DNA of 64,000 nt from Alphaproteobacteria bacterium (GCA_024742735.1 JANSXV010000004.1:368093-432092); one strand, 5' to 3'; positions 48,740 through 57,005 are shown, numbered from the stretch's first letter. Notes: generated by a model from the sequence alone, not told the origin. Program-made: numbers and translations.

Positions 48740-50065
48740 TCACGCGTGTCTTAGCGGCACTACGCTGTTCTCCGCAGCCGGGCGGTTGCCTGACACGATC
48801 CGCCCCACCTCCCGCGCCCATGCCTCCAGCGCCCTGCGCTTGTCCAGCAGGTAGCTATTGCGGTCATAGGTCCGCGTAAGGGTGTCCCCGATGGCGTGAC
48901 TGATCACGGCCTCGCCGACGTGAGGCCCGAACCCCAGCCGCTCCGGGTTGGTAATGATCGTCCGTCCGGTGCGGCGCAGGTCATGGGGCGTCAGGTCCTC
49001 GATCTTCAGCGCCTCGCAGTCGCGCTCGAACGCCTGCGTCAGCGATCCGCGTTTGAGGCTGTTAGCCTCCGTCTCCGCCTTCAGCCTGCGCCCGACAAAC
49101 GGGCCGGGGGCGTCCGGGTCTCGCTCCTGAGCCGCCCTGAGGATCGCCACGGCCTCCTCCGACAGAGGCACAACGGCGGTGCGGCCTTCCTTCTTACGCT
49201 CTCCGGGGATCGTCCAGACGCGAGCCTCTAGGTCCACCTCGGACCACGGCAGGGATACCACCTCTTCGCCGCGCTGCAGCGTCAGGAGGGCGAACTGTAG
49301 CGCGGCGGCGCTGTGCCAGCCTCTCGGGTCCGGGCGGTTCTTTCTGGCCTCCCAGCGAGACCACAGGGCCTTTAGCTCGGCTTCGGTCGCCACCCGCTCG
49401 CGCGGGCGCTCCTCGTACTTCTCCACGTCCTCCCACGGGTGCGAACTCTTCGGGAGCCAACCGAGCTTCTGGCCATACTTCAGCACCTGCCGGGCGTACT
49501 TCAGGCAGTCGTTGGCGGCAGAGTTGCCGGTCTTCCCGCGCTTGCTGGCTTCGGTGCGCACCTTGGCCAAGGCCTTGGCGATCTCCACCCCCGTAATCGT
49601 CTCGACGCTCTGAGAGCCGAGGAGCGGCATTAGGTGCTTCCCGATGTGCTGGCGCTCCTTGGCGACGGTGGCCGGGCGCTTCTTGCCCCTCGCCTCCATG
49701 TCCTGAAGGTAGGCTTCGGCGAGAGCCATGAAGGTCCGCTTGCGACGGTCGGTCCCGTCCTGCCGGGCCTTACGAGCCTCCTCGGCGGGGTCGATCTTCG
49801 CCGCCTTCACCTCGGATCGCATCTGTGCGGCCAACTCACGGGCCTTCGCAGGGAGGAGACCGGGGAAGTCGCCGAGGTGCTTCTCGGAGTTCTTGCCCTC
49901 GGTGGTGACATAGCGGACCCCGAAGCTCTTCTTCCCGCTCGGTTGGACGGCGAGATAGAAGCCCCTCTGGTCGGTGTCGTTGATCCTGTAGCGGCGCTCG
50001 GCGGGCTCTGCGGCCTCCACGGAGCGGTTGGTGAGCTTCAGGGTTCGGGTGGCTTCTCTGGGCAT
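48740..50065 (-). CDS. int: Tyrosine recombinase/integrase of the element
   Basis: I chose the ATG complement 50063-50065 (MPREATRTLKLTNRSVEAAEP) because the 22 codons before it lie in the repeat motifs; 441 residues. N-terminal arm-binding DUF4102-like domain (YRINDTDQRGFYLAVQPSGKKSFGVRYVTTEGKNSEKHLGDFPGLL), a SAM-like core-binding domain (RKRTFMALAEAYLQDMEARGKKR), and the catalytic domain with R in LLTLQRGEEVVSLPW, HDLRR, and H...Y in HAIGDTLTRTYDRNSYLLDKR. This is the P4-type integrase family that targets tRNA genes. It is transcribed towards the interior; its leader overlaps candidate arm sites at 50102-50133. Confidence 0.95.
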   Translation of the reverse strand: MPREATRTLKLTNRSVEAAEPAERRYRINDTDQRGFYLAVQPSGKKSFGVRYVTTEGKNSEKHLGDFPGLLPAKARELAAQMRSEVKAAKIDPAEEARKARQDGTDRRKRTFMALAEAYLQDMEARGKKRPATVAKERQHIGKHLMPLLGSQSVETITGVEIAKALAKVRTEASKRGKTGNSAANDCLKYARQVLKYGQKLGWLPKSSHPWEDVEKYEERPRERVATEAELKALWSRWEARKNRPDPRGWHSAAALQFALLTLQRGEEVVSLPWSEVDLEARVWTIPGERKKEGRTAVVPLSEEAVAILRAAQERDPDAPGPFVGRRLKAETEANSLKRGSLTQAFERDCEALKIEDLTPHDLRRTGRTIITNPERLGFGPHVGEAVISHAIGDTLTRTYDRNSYLLDKRRALEAWAREVGRIVSGNRPAAENSVVPLRHA

Positions 50066-50101
50066 CTGGGGACCGCCTTGAATGACTTCTGCCTTCGTGT
50101 C

Positions 50102-50133
50102 CGTCCCAAGTACGTCCCAATCCCGTCCCAATC
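50102..50133 (+). repeat. Candidate integrase arm sites, right end
   Basis: CGTCCCAATC at 50113-50122 and 50124-50133, plus a variant CGTCCCAAGT at 50102-50111. These match the two copies at 43288-43308 and lie just upstream of int. Confidence 0.55.
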
Positions 50134-50260
50134 AATAGGCCGTAACGGTTCGCACTCAGTCGAACTCGTTCGCGGAGGGGTGATCGTCTAAGCGCCTGTC
50201 TTTGCCGGAGAAGCGACGAAAACGATAGTAGATCGCCCGCTCCCAGAAACTCCCGACTAT

Positions 50261-50310
50261 TGCCCTCCGAAGGCAGAGGTCTCAGGTTCGAATCCTGATG
50301 GGTGCGCCAT
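50261..50310 (+). repeat. Right attachment site: displaced tRNA-Arg 3' half
   Basis: Matches the 3' half of the tRNA (43181-43230) at 46 of 50 bases. The first 21 are identical and include the anticodon. All four differences fall in the T-stem: AGAGG/CCTCT in the tRNA becomes TCAGG/CCTGA here, so pairing is preserved. Confidence 0.85.
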
Positions 50311-50420
50311 TTTTCCAGTCCTTCTTCGCGTCCGCTCGGTCGGTCCTCGCTTGCCGGCTCGCATAACTCGCCTCGCGCTGCGGGCGGCTGTTCGCCGTGC
50401 GAGCCCGAGACGCTCGGGCC
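50311..50420 (-). repeat. Repeat unit directly after the displaced tRNA end
   Basis: About 110 bases that read, on the minus strand, like the tandem unit at 63761-64000: both hold CGGCGAACAGCCGCCCGCAG (or close), GCGAGCCGGCAAGCGAGGAC and a CGAGCGGACGCG-like end. It begins exactly after the CCA-end of the displaced tRNA half. Confidence 0.7.
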
Positions 50421-50437
50421 ACCAGCGGACATGCCGC

Positions 50438-51187
50438 TCAGACCTTGCGTGCGATGTAGAAGCCGTAGCTGACGAAGGCCTTGAAGCGCTCGTAAAGATC
50501 GATCTCGCGCTGTTCAGCGTCGGCGATCGCTTTGGCCGCGTCACTGTGTGCATGACGCTCGAGAAAGGCGTCGAAGCGCGCCTGCATGGGCCGGTAATAC
50601 TTCTCCAGCCAGCAGCGTTCGGGCAGGGTGAAATAGCCGGCCGGCTCATAACCAGCCTGCTCCAGCACCGCCATCTTGGCTGAAGCGACGTCGACTTCAG
50701 GATATTCGGCGTCCCAGTGCGCCTGCAGTTCGGCCGGGCGCTCGGCGGTGAGCCAGGTCAGCTCGGACACGGCCAGCACGCCGCCGGGTTTCAGGAAGCG
50801 CCGCCAGCCCTCCACCCCGGCCTTGAAGCCCATATTGTAGATCGCCCCTTCCGCCCAGATCACGTCGAACTGCTCATCCTCGAACGGCAGGGCGTCCATG
50901 GACGCCTCCAGCGTGGAGATGCGATCTGACAGGCCGGCCTCGGCGCTGGCGGCCTCCAGCTCGCCGAGGAAGGGCGCCAGGAAATCCACCGCCGTCACAT
51001 GGGCGTCCAGGCTACGCGCCAGCATGCGCGAAGCCGCGCCGTTCCCGCAGCCGATATCGGCGATCTTCAATCCCTTGGCGCCCTCAAGCCCGGCCAGCCG
51101 GATGGCCAGCGCAGTCTCTTCGTCGCCGCCAGGGCCCGGGCGGGCCGAGCCCAGATGAAAGTCGAGCAGGAGTTCAAGGTCGTCCAT
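50438..51187 (-). CDS. Class I SAM-dependent methyltransferase
   Basis: The 249-residue protein has motif I LKIADIGCGNGAASRMLA near residue 40, VTAVDF, LEASMDALPFEDEQFDVIWAEGAIYNMGFKAGVEGWRRFLKPGG for motifs II to IV, and a C-terminal helical cap (YYRPMQARFDAFLERHAHSDAAKA). The CFA/UbiE-like arrangement with a substrate cap is seen in small-molecule methyltransferases; the substrate is unknown. It is transcribed after mnmH on the same strand with 12 bases between them, so they may be one operon. Confidence 0.85.
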   Translation of the reverse strand: MDDLELLLDFHLGSARPGPGGDEETALAIRLAGLEGAKGLKIADIGCGNGAASRMLARSLDAHVTAVDFLAPFLGELEAASAEAGLSDRISTLEASMDALPFEDEQFDVIWAEGAIYNMGFKAGVEGWRRFLKPGGVLAVSELTWLTAERPAELQAHWDAEYPEVDVASAKMAVLEQAGYEPAGYFTLPERCWLEKYYRPMQARFDAFLERHAHSDAAKAIADAEQREIDLYERFKAFVSYGFYIARKV

Positions 51188-51199
51188 GGCGGAAGTCCT

Positions 51200-52270
51200 T
51201 CAAGATCGAACCAGCCGTTTCGCCGCCGTTAAAAGCTGGTCTGCGAGGCTGTCCAGCCAGGCTTTATCGAGGCGCGCAGCCTCGACCACCGCCGCCGGGC
51301 CGTCCTTCTGACGCTTGCGCGCTCGGGTGTAGGCGGGATCGTAATGCTCGAGGATCAGCGCCTCGGCGAAGGCGCGGAAGGCGCCCGCCTCGGCCAGGGC
51401 GCGCCACTCGGCGACCTTGGCCTTGCCGTGCAGCGGGATCAGCCGGTCCAGAGCGTCTGCGATACGGTCAGCATCGCCGACCATGTCGGGATAGGTCTCA
51501 AGCGTGTGCGCGGCGCGGGCGCCCGCAGGGACCCGAACTTCGACCCTGGGGCTGGCCTTCATGGCCTCCCACAGCGGCGCGGGGATCCGGCATCGCCCGA
51601 CCAGCGCGCTTTCCGCCTCGATGAAGACCGGACGCGCGAGATCCAGACCGGCCAGGACCGACCAGAGCCCGGTCTCGAAGGCCTTCTGGCTGGGCTGCTC
51701 ACGCTCCGGCTCCGCGCCGAAGGCGCTGCCGCGATGGGCGGCCAGACCTTCCAGATCGACCACCTGCTCGCCACGCTCGGCCAGTCGGTGGAGCAGTACG
51801 GTCTTGCCCGAGCCGGTCTGGCCGTCGACGACAATCAGCGTCAGACCGGGCGCGGTGCGCTCGATCCCCTCAATGACCGTGCGGCGCCAGGTCCGGTAAC
51901 CGCCGTCGATCACACAGGTCCGCCAGCCCACCGAGGCCAGGATGATCGCGAAGCTGTTGGACCGCATCCCGCCACGCCAGCAATAGACCAGCGGCTTGAA
52001 CCCCTTCGGCTTGTCGCTCAGCGCCGTCTCCAGATGCGCCGCCACATTGCGCGCCACCAGCGCCGCGCCCTTGCGGCGGGCCTCGAACGGGGAGACCTGG
52101 GCGTAGAGCGTGCCGACTTCAGCGCGCTGATCATCGTCCAGCACGGGCAGGTTCACCGCGCCGGGCAAATGATCCTCGGCGAACTCGCCCGGCGAGCGCG
52201 CGTCGATGATCATGTCGAAGCCCGACAGGCTCTGCGCATCAAGCTGGGACAGGGTGTCGTAACGCGCCAT
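51200..52270 (-). CDS. mnmH: tRNA 2-selenouridine synthase
   Basis: A 356-residue enzyme that exchanges sulfur for selenium in 2-thiouridine at the wobble position of tRNA-Lys, -Glu and -Gln, through a geranyl intermediate, using selenophosphate. The N-terminal rhodanese domain holds the catalytic cysteine C97 in VYCWRGGMRSNS, at the same number as in E. coli. The P-loop VVDGQTGSGKT lies at about 148-157 in the second domain. It is divergent from selD, which supplies selenophosphate; the two starts are 50 bases apart. Confidence 0.95.
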   Translation of the reverse strand: MARYDTLSQLDAQSLSGFDMIIDARSPGEFAEDHLPGAVNLPVLDDDQRAEVGTLYAQVSPFEARRKGAALVARNVAAHLETALSDKPKGFKPLVYCWRGGMRSNSFAIILASVGWRTCVIDGGYRTWRRTVIEGIERTAPGLTLIVVDGQTGSGKTVLLHRLAERGEQVVDLEGLAAHRGSAFGAEPEREQPSQKAFETGLWSVLAGLDLARPVFIEAESALVGRCRIPAPLWEAMKASPRVEVRVPAGARAAHTLETYPDMVGDADRIADALDRLIPLHGKAKVAEWRALAEAGAFRAFAEALILEHYDPAYTRARKRQKDGPAAVVEAARLDKAWLDSLADQLLTAAKRLVRS

Positions 52271-52320
52271 TCCCGCCCTATAGTCCGCCTCGACGCTTCT
52301 AGCCAGATCGAGACGCCGCC

Positions 52321-53376
52321 ATGCCCGACACTCCCCCGCTTCAACCGTCGCTGACCAGCCTCGCCCGCGGCGGGGGGTGCGGCTGCAAACTCGATCCCGG
52401 CGTTCTGGACAAGATCATTTCAGAGCATGCTGGTCACGCCCTGTTCCCGAACCTGATGATCGATGCGGCCACGCGCGATGATGCGGCTGTCTATCGCATC
52501 AATGACGAGACCGCCCTGGTCGCCACGACCGACTTCTTCGCGCCGGTCGTCGATGACCCGGCGACCTTCGGGGCCATCGCAGCGACCAACGCCCTGTCGG
52601 ACGTCTACGCCATGGGCGCGACACCGATCTTCTCGCTGGCGATCCTGGGCATGCCCATCGGCCAGCTCTCCCATGACACGATCCGCGCCATCCTCGACGG
52701 CGGCCGGGCAGTGGCGGAGACGGCCGGGGCGCCGGTGGCGGGCGGGCATTCCATCGACTCAGCGGAGCCCTTCTACGGCCTTGTCGCCCTGGGCCTGGCC
52801 CACCCCGACCGCATTCTCTCCAATGCGGGCGCAAAGCCCGGCGACGTGCTGGTGCTGGGCAAGCCCCTGGGCGTCGGCGTGTTCAGCGCCGGGCTGAAGC
52901 GGGGTCTACTCACCGACGCCGACTACGCCGCCATGGTGGACAGCACCACGAAGCTCAACACGCCGGGCGCGGATCTGGCGAAGCTGTCCGGCGTCCACGC
53001 CATGACCGATGTGACCGGCTTCGGTCTTCTGGGGCATCTCTCGGAAATGTGCCGGGGTTCCAAGCTCGCCGCCCGCATCGACCGTGGTTCAGTCCCGGTG
53101 TTCGACGGCGCGCGACGCCTGCTGGCCGACGGCGTGCGCACCGGCGCGTCCGGGCGCAACTGGGCGGCGGTGGAGCGCTTCATCGATCTGCCGGCCGACT
53201 GGACCGACGCCGACCGGGACATGCTGTGCGATCCCCAGACCTCCGGCGGCCTTCTGGTGGCGTGCTCGCCGGACAGCGTCGCCGACGTCCTTGAGACCTT
53301 CCACCAGCACGGCCATGGCGGCGCGGCGGTGGTCGGGGAGCTGACGCAGGGCGAGGCGAAGATCAGCTTCGCGTAA
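52321..53376 (+). CDS. selD: Selenide, water dikinase
   Basis: A 351-residue enzyme that makes selenophosphate from ATP and selenide. The catalytic pair is in ARGGGCGCKLDP, with C20 at the Cys/Sec position, so this is the cysteine form and needs no selenocysteine insertion. Further ATP and Mg motifs are DAAVYRI, TTDFFAPVVDDPATFGAIAATNALSDVYAMG, and GHSIDSAEPFYGLVALG. SelA and selB are not in the window; with mnmH as neighbour, a role in tRNA modification is the natural reading. Confidence 0.97.
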   Translation: MPDTPPLQPSLTSLARGGGCGCKLDPGVLDKIISEHAGHALFPNLMIDAATRDDAAVYRINDETALVATTDFFAPVVDDPATFGAIAATNALSDVYAMGATPIFSLAILGMPIGQLSHDTIRAILDGGRAVAETAGAPVAGGHSIDSAEPFYGLVALGLAHPDRILSNAGAKPGDVLVLGKPLGVGVFSAGLKRGLLTDADYAAMVDSTTKLNTPGADLAKLSGVHAMTDVTGFGLLGHLSEMCRGSKLAARIDRGSVPVFDGARRLLADGVRTGASGRNWAAVERFIDLPADWTDADRDMLCDPQTSGGLLVACSPDSVADVLETFHQHGHGGAAVVGELTQGEAKISFA

Positions 53377-53429
53377 GCACCTGGCGCATAAACCGTGCGG
53401 CGCGATTGAACGGCCGCAGTCGACGCTCC

Positions 53430-53888
53430 TCAAAGCGCCAGCTTAAGGCCTTCATGGCTCGCCTTGAAGCCAAGCCGTTCGTAGAAAGCGATGGCGTCCG
53501 TTCGCTGCTTGTCGCTGGTCAGCTGGACGAGGCCGCAACCGCGCTCGCGGCAGACATTGATCGCCCATTCAAACATCACCCGGCCCAAGCCCTCGCCGCG
53601 GGCGTTCGAAGCGATCCGCACGCTTTCGATCTGTCCGCGCCAGAGGCCCATGCGCGACAGGCCGGGAATGAAACTGATCTGTAGGCAGCCTAAAACGACG
53701 CCACCGCCCTCGGCGACGGCGAGGAGCTGGTTGGGATCTGCGTCGATCGCGTCGAAGGCGTCGGTGTACGCGGGGTCAGGCGGGTCGCTGACACGCTCAC
53801 GCGTCTGGCCAAGGGCATCGTCGGCCAGCATGGCGATGATCGCGGGAAGGTCGTTCGCCTGAGCGCGGCGGAAATGAAGGTCGGTCAT
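53430..53888 (-). CDS. GNAT family N-acetyltransferase
   Basis: A 152-residue protein with FRRAQANDLPAIIAMLADDALGQTRERV at the start and the CoA core IESVRIASNARGEGLGRVMFEWAINVCRERGCGLVQLTSDKQRTDAIAFYERLGFKASHEGLKLAL. The R-x-x-G-x-G/A loop is RGEGLG. Similar acetyltransferases act on amino acids or small molecules. It converges on selD from the opposite strand with 53 bases between the ends. Confidence 0.85.
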   Translation of the reverse strand: MTDLHFRRAQANDLPAIIAMLADDALGQTRERVSDPPDPAYTDAFDAIDADPNQLLAVAEGGGVVLGCLQISFIPGLSRMGLWRGQIESVRIASNARGEGLGRVMFEWAINVCRERGCGLVQLTSDKQRTDAIAFYERLGFKASHEGLKLAL

Positions 53889-53903
53889 GAGCCTCTTATA
53901 GGC

Positions 53904-54260
53904 TCAAGCCTCCTGGAAATCCCGCGCCGCCTGCTCCGAACTCACCTCGCCGTCGCGCTCGATGGCTTCGTTTTCCTGCTGCACGATGCGCAGGATGCGG
54001 GCGATGAATTCCTGGTTCCAGGCGCCGCGCTCTTCGGCTTCTTCCTTGGACGGGGTGAAGCCTTCGATATCGGCTTTGGTGACGACGCCCTGGGTCTCCA
54101 GAAGGCGCTCCACCGTGTCGAGGCGCTGGCGCACGACGCTGACTTCCTGGGCCAACGTCATGACGATGTTCAGCACGCGTTCGGCGTCCTGATCGTCCAT
54201 AAACCACGGGCGCTTGCCGCGGGCCTTTTCACCGGCTTGGGCGAGGGGATCAAAGCTCAT
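53904..54260 (-). CDS. Conserved hypothetical helical protein
   Basis: Start at the ATG complement 54258-54260 (MSFDPLAQAGEKARGKRP); 118 residues. It is helical: DDQDAERVLNIVMTLAQEVSVVRQRLDTVERLLETQGVVTKADIEGF, a coiled-coil-like stretch with heptad leucines/valines, then RGAWNQEFIARILRIVQQENEAIERD. The start lies next to the stop of the methyltransferase upstream (54262), so it is coupled. No family recognised. The pair stands in the divergent cluster that surrounds a palindromic operator. Confidence 0.65.
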   Translation of the reverse strand: MSFDPLAQAGEKARGKRPWFMDDQDAERVLNIVMTLAQEVSVVRQRLDTVERLLETQGVVTKADIEGFTPSKEEAEERGAWNQEFIARILRIVQQENEAIERDGEVSSEQAARDFQEA

Positions 54261-54261
54261 C

Positions 54262-55503
54262 TTATGCGGCCTCCGCCGATTTGGTTGCGCCGATGACGTG
54301 CCAGGCGGCCTTGCGGCCATAATCCTCGACCTTGTCGTCGCCGGCGGACGGGAACAGCTTGGCGTCCACCACGGCGGCCACGCCGCCATGGATCACGCCG
54401 TCCTTTTTAAAGCCCGCCTTGATCATCAGATCATCGAGATCGATCTCGTGCATGGTCGTCCAGAACGGCTCGTTGTTATAGAAGGCGTCCCAGTCCCGGA
54501 TGCACTGCTCATAGAGCGGCATTTCATCGGTGTACTGGGGCTGCTCCACGTGCAGGACGATCCCGCCCGGCTTCAAGACGCGCGCGCTCTCGGCGAAGAT
54601 CTTCTCCATCGCCTTCTTGCTGGTCTCATGCAGGAACATGGTGGTCTGCACCCAGTCGAAGCTCTCATCGGCGAACCGGGACAGGTCCTCGGCGTCGGCC
54701 TGGATGAACTTCACGTTCTCGACGCCCAGCGCCTTGGCGCGCGCCAGGCCGTAGCGCAGCATGGGCCCGCCCGCGTCGATTCCGACGACTTCCGCGTCGG
54801 GAAAGGCCTGCGCCAGCGGCAGCACATTGTGACCCAGCCCGCAGCCCAGATCGAGGATCCGTTTCGGCTGGAAGTCGGGCAGGTTCTCCCTGACCCATTT
54901 GGCGACCGCCTGACCGCCGCCATCATTGTAGCGGCCGAGCGCCCCGCCCGTGGTCGCGAACAGGCCTGAGTCGTAGTTCGCCGGCCCGGTCACGTCGCCG
55001 TAGGCAAGCTCGGTATGGTAGCTGCCGGGCATGCAGTGGTGGTCCACGGCGGTGAGATAGCGCGGCACATCGAAGTTCGGATCCAGCTCCAGCCGGTCGT
55101 CACCCTCGGTCAGCTCCAGCGCTTTCGCGTTGAGCTCGGCGGCCTGACGCAGGGTGACCCAGCGGCCCGCCTGCTGGCGCTGCTCCATGGTGGCGCGGCG
55201 CAGGGCCGACCAGATCTGGAAGGCCGGATCCTTCAAAAGCGCCTTGCGCACCTCGTGACGGGACTTGAACGGGCCGTTCTCTTTGGTGAAGGCCGGCTCC
55301 ACGCGCCGCTCGAACGCCGTCTGCACGCCCGGCAGGACCTTGCTGGCCAGATGGCGATTCATGTGCGCCAGGAAGTTGAAGCGCTCGGCTTCGTCATGGC
55401 TGACCTGAGGGTACATGCCGTGGCGTCCGACCAGGCGATAGTCCGGCGGACCGTCATAGGGACGGGCTGGAGCAGGCTTGGCGCTGGCGCGATCATCAGG
55501 CAT
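54262..55503 (-). CDS. Class I SAM-dependent methyltransferase with N-terminal extension
   Basis: A 413-residue protein. Residues 1-215 are a conserved but unidentified domain (GPPDYRLVGRHGMYPQVSHDEAERFNFLAHMNRHLASKVLPGV ... PRYLTAVDHHCMPGSYHTEL). The methyltransferase core follows: RILDLGCGLGHNVLPLA, EVVGIDAGGPML, FIQADAEDLSRFADESFDWVQTTMFLHETSKKAMEKIFAESARVLKPGG. The substrate is not known. It is divergent from the HapK-SDR-deacetylase genes; the palindrome lies between the two transcripts. Confidence 0.82.
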   Translation of the reverse strand: MPDDRASAKPAPARPYDGPPDYRLVGRHGMYPQVSHDEAERFNFLAHMNRHLASKVLPGVQTAFERRVEPAFTKENGPFKSRHEVRKALLKDPAFQIWSALRRATMEQRQQAGRWVTLRQAAELNAKALELTEGDDRLELDPNFDVPRYLTAVDHHCMPGSYHTELAYGDVTGPANYDSGLFATTGGALGRYNDGGGQAVAKWVRENLPDFQPKRILDLGCGLGHNVLPLAQAFPDAEVVGIDAGGPMLRYGLARAKALGVENVKFIQADAEDLSRFADESFDWVQTTMFLHETSKKAMEKIFAESARVLKPGGIVLHVEQPQYTDEMPLYEQCIRDWDAFYNNEPFWTTMHEIDLDDLMIKAGFKKDGVIHGGVAAVVDAKLFPSAGDDKVEDYGRKAAWHVIGATKSAEAA

Positions 55504-55583
55504 GGCGGGTCTCCTCAGACAGGCTCGGAAGCGAGGAAAGTCAGATTTTTCTTCGTCTACGGCTTGGCAAAGCCGCCTTGATC

Positions 55584-55599
55584 AAATGATATACCATTT
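55584..55599. promoter_or_regulatory. GntR/FadR-type palindrome between divergent operons
   Basis: AAATGATATACCATTT is a near-perfect palindrome with the TGRTATACCA-like centre typical of FadR-subfamily GntR operators. It sits between the methyltransferase (55503, minus) and the HapK-like gene (55683, plus) and could control both. No gntR gene is seen nearby. Confidence 0.5.
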
Positions 55600-55682
55600 C
55601 AACACGCAGGCGGCCAATGCACCATAAGGCGCATGCGCCGCAATGCCGCGCTCGAACCAGAAGATGGGAGGAGACCCCCGCC

Positions 55683-55997
55683 ATGACCACCCGCATCGTC
55701 GCATTGTTCAATTTGAAGCCCGGCGTCAGCGCCGCCGACTATGAGGCCTGGGCGAAGTCCACCGATCTTCCGACCGTCAACGGGCTGGGCTCGGTCGACA
55801 AGTTCGAAGTGTTCAAATCCGTGGGCCTTCTGGGAACCGATGACAAACCGCCCTACGCCTATGTGGAGATCATCGACGTCAACGACATGGGCGCCTTCGG
55901 CGGCGATGTCGGGACCGAGGCCATGCAGAAAATCGCCGGCGAGTTTCAGGCCATGGCCGACGACCTGGTCTTCATCCTGACAGACAAGCTGGGCTAA
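55683..55997 (+). CDS. REDY-like/HapK family protein
   Basis: The 104-residue product starts at the ATG at 55683 after a GGGAGGAG site. MTTRIVALFNLKPGVSAADYEAWAKSTDLPTVNGLGSVDKFEVFKSVGLLGTDDKPPYAYVEIIDV matches the ferredoxin-like fold of HapK-type proteins, which form dimers with a buried cavity. HapK takes part in a prodigiosin-like biosynthesis elsewhere; here no such genes are seen. It stands 13 bases before an SDR, so they are one operon. Confidence 0.8.
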   Translation: MTTRIVALFNLKPGVSAADYEAWAKSTDLPTVNGLGSVDKFEVFKSVGLLGTDDKPPYAYVEIIDVNDMGAFGGDVGTEAMQKIAGEFQAMADDLVFILTDKLG

Positions 55998-56010
55998 GGG
56001 GGCGAGCGCC

Positions 56011-56847
56011 ATGGGACGCTTCACCGGCAAGACCGCCGTGATCACAGGCTCCGGCCGCAAGGGGGGCTTGGGCGAAGCCATCGCCCGGCGCCTGGCCGAA
56101 GAGGGCGCGGCCATCGTGATTTCCGATATCGGCAAGGCCGCAGATCCGGCGACGCCCGCTGAACATATCGGCGCCACGGACGAGATGGAGGCGATCGCCG
56201 CCGAGATCCGCGAGGCCGGCGGGCAGGCCTCCACCTGCGTGTGCGATGTGCGCGATCTGGAGCAGATGCGCGCCCTGGCCAGGCACGCGCGCGATACGCA
56301 CGGCTCGCTGGATATCTGGGTGAACAATGCCGGCATCGGCTACATCATGAAGCCGCTGCTGGACGTGACCGCCGAGGACTGGCGCGCGGTGATCGATGTG
56401 AACCTGACCGGGTGCTTCTTCGGGGTGAAGGCCGCCGCCGAAGCCATGGTCGAGCAGGGCAAGGGCGGGCGGATCATCAATATCGCCAGCCAGGCGGCGA
56501 AATCCGGCTTCCCCCACGCCCAGGCCTATACCAGCTCCAAGCATGGCCTGGTGGGCCTGGTGCGCTCAGCCGCCATCGAGCTGGGGCCGCACCAGATCAC
56601 GGTCAACAATGTCTGCCCCAACCACGTCACCACAGGGCTGGGCGCCTGGCAGAACGAGTATTTCTCCAAGGTGGTCGGCGCGGCCAATGTGGAGGAATAC
56701 CTCAAGGCCATGGCCGACCGCATCCCGCTCAAGCGCCCCGGCAAGGCGTCCGACACCGCCAACGCCGTGGCCTTCCTGTGCTCGGATGAAGCCCAGTACA
56801 TCACCGCGGAAAGCATGAACGTCTCCGGCGGCGAGGAGCCGCATTAG
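56011..56847 (+). CDS. Short-chain dehydrogenase/reductase
   Basis: A 278-residue classical SDR with TGSGRKGGLGEAIARRLAEEGA (the glycine motif is GSGRKGGLG, with an inserted Lys-Gly), LDIWVNNAGIG, the catalytic NIASQAAKSGFPHAQAYTSSKHGL (Ser, Tyr, Lys), and the C-terminal SGGEEPH. The D in ISDIGKAA suggests NAD(H). It follows the HapK gene and precedes a deacetylase gene. It probably oxidises an alcohol in an unidentified pathway. Confidence 0.9.
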   Translation: MGRFTGKTAVITGSGRKGGLGEAIARRLAEEGAAIVISDIGKAADPATPAEHIGATDEMEAIAAEIREAGGQASTCVCDVRDLEQMRALARHARDTHGSLDIWVNNAGIGYIMKPLLDVTAEDWRAVIDVNLTGCFFGVKAAAEAMVEQGKGGRIINIASQAAKSGFPHAQAYTSSKHGLVGLVRSAAIELGPHQITVNNVCPNHVTTGLGAWQNEYFSKVVGAANVEEYLKAMADRIPLKRPGKASDTANAVAFLCSDEAQYITAESMNVSGGEEPH

Positions 56848-56867
56848 GATTTCTGGGACAGAGCTTT

Positions 56868-56982
56868 GAATTCCCGGCCAAGCTCGCAAGAGCGCAGAGC
56901 CGGGACCTCGTGGAGTTCGGTGTGCACCCGGCGAGAGGTCCCGGATCTTCGGCCCGACAAGCCGGGCCTCGTCCGGGAATTC
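56868..56982. repeat. Intergenic palindromic repeat, copy 2
   Basis: 115 bases bounded by GAATTCCCGG and CCGGGAATTC. Inside, GCGCAGAGCCGGGACCT and GAGAGGTCCCGGAT pair with the other elements. It lies between the SDR and deacetylase genes. Confidence 0.65.
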
Positions 56983-57005
56983 AGGATGATTGAAAGACAG
57001 AGTGA

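Larger units (their letters stand above)
43181..50310. mobile_element. Integrative element inserted in tRNA-Arg (about 7.08 kb)
   Basis: Bounded by the tRNA-Arg 3' half at 43181-43230 and its near copy at 50261-50310; the distance between copies is 7080 bp. Inside are, left to right: an excisionase-like HTH gene, a Panacea-type toxin-antitoxin pair, a family A polymerase-like gene with short direct repeats upstream, a zinc-ribbon gene, a broken small frame, a HEPN-like gene, a small membrane peptide, and a tyrosine integrase. CGTCCCAATC motifs recur near both ends. No capsid, conjugation or resistance genes are seen, so it is either a satellite or a minimal island. Confidence 0.85.

Noticed and set aside
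50311..50437. A second tRNA gene at the right end of the element
   Set aside because: Only the 3' half (from the anticodon stem onward) matches; the D-arm and 5' acceptor arm are missing.
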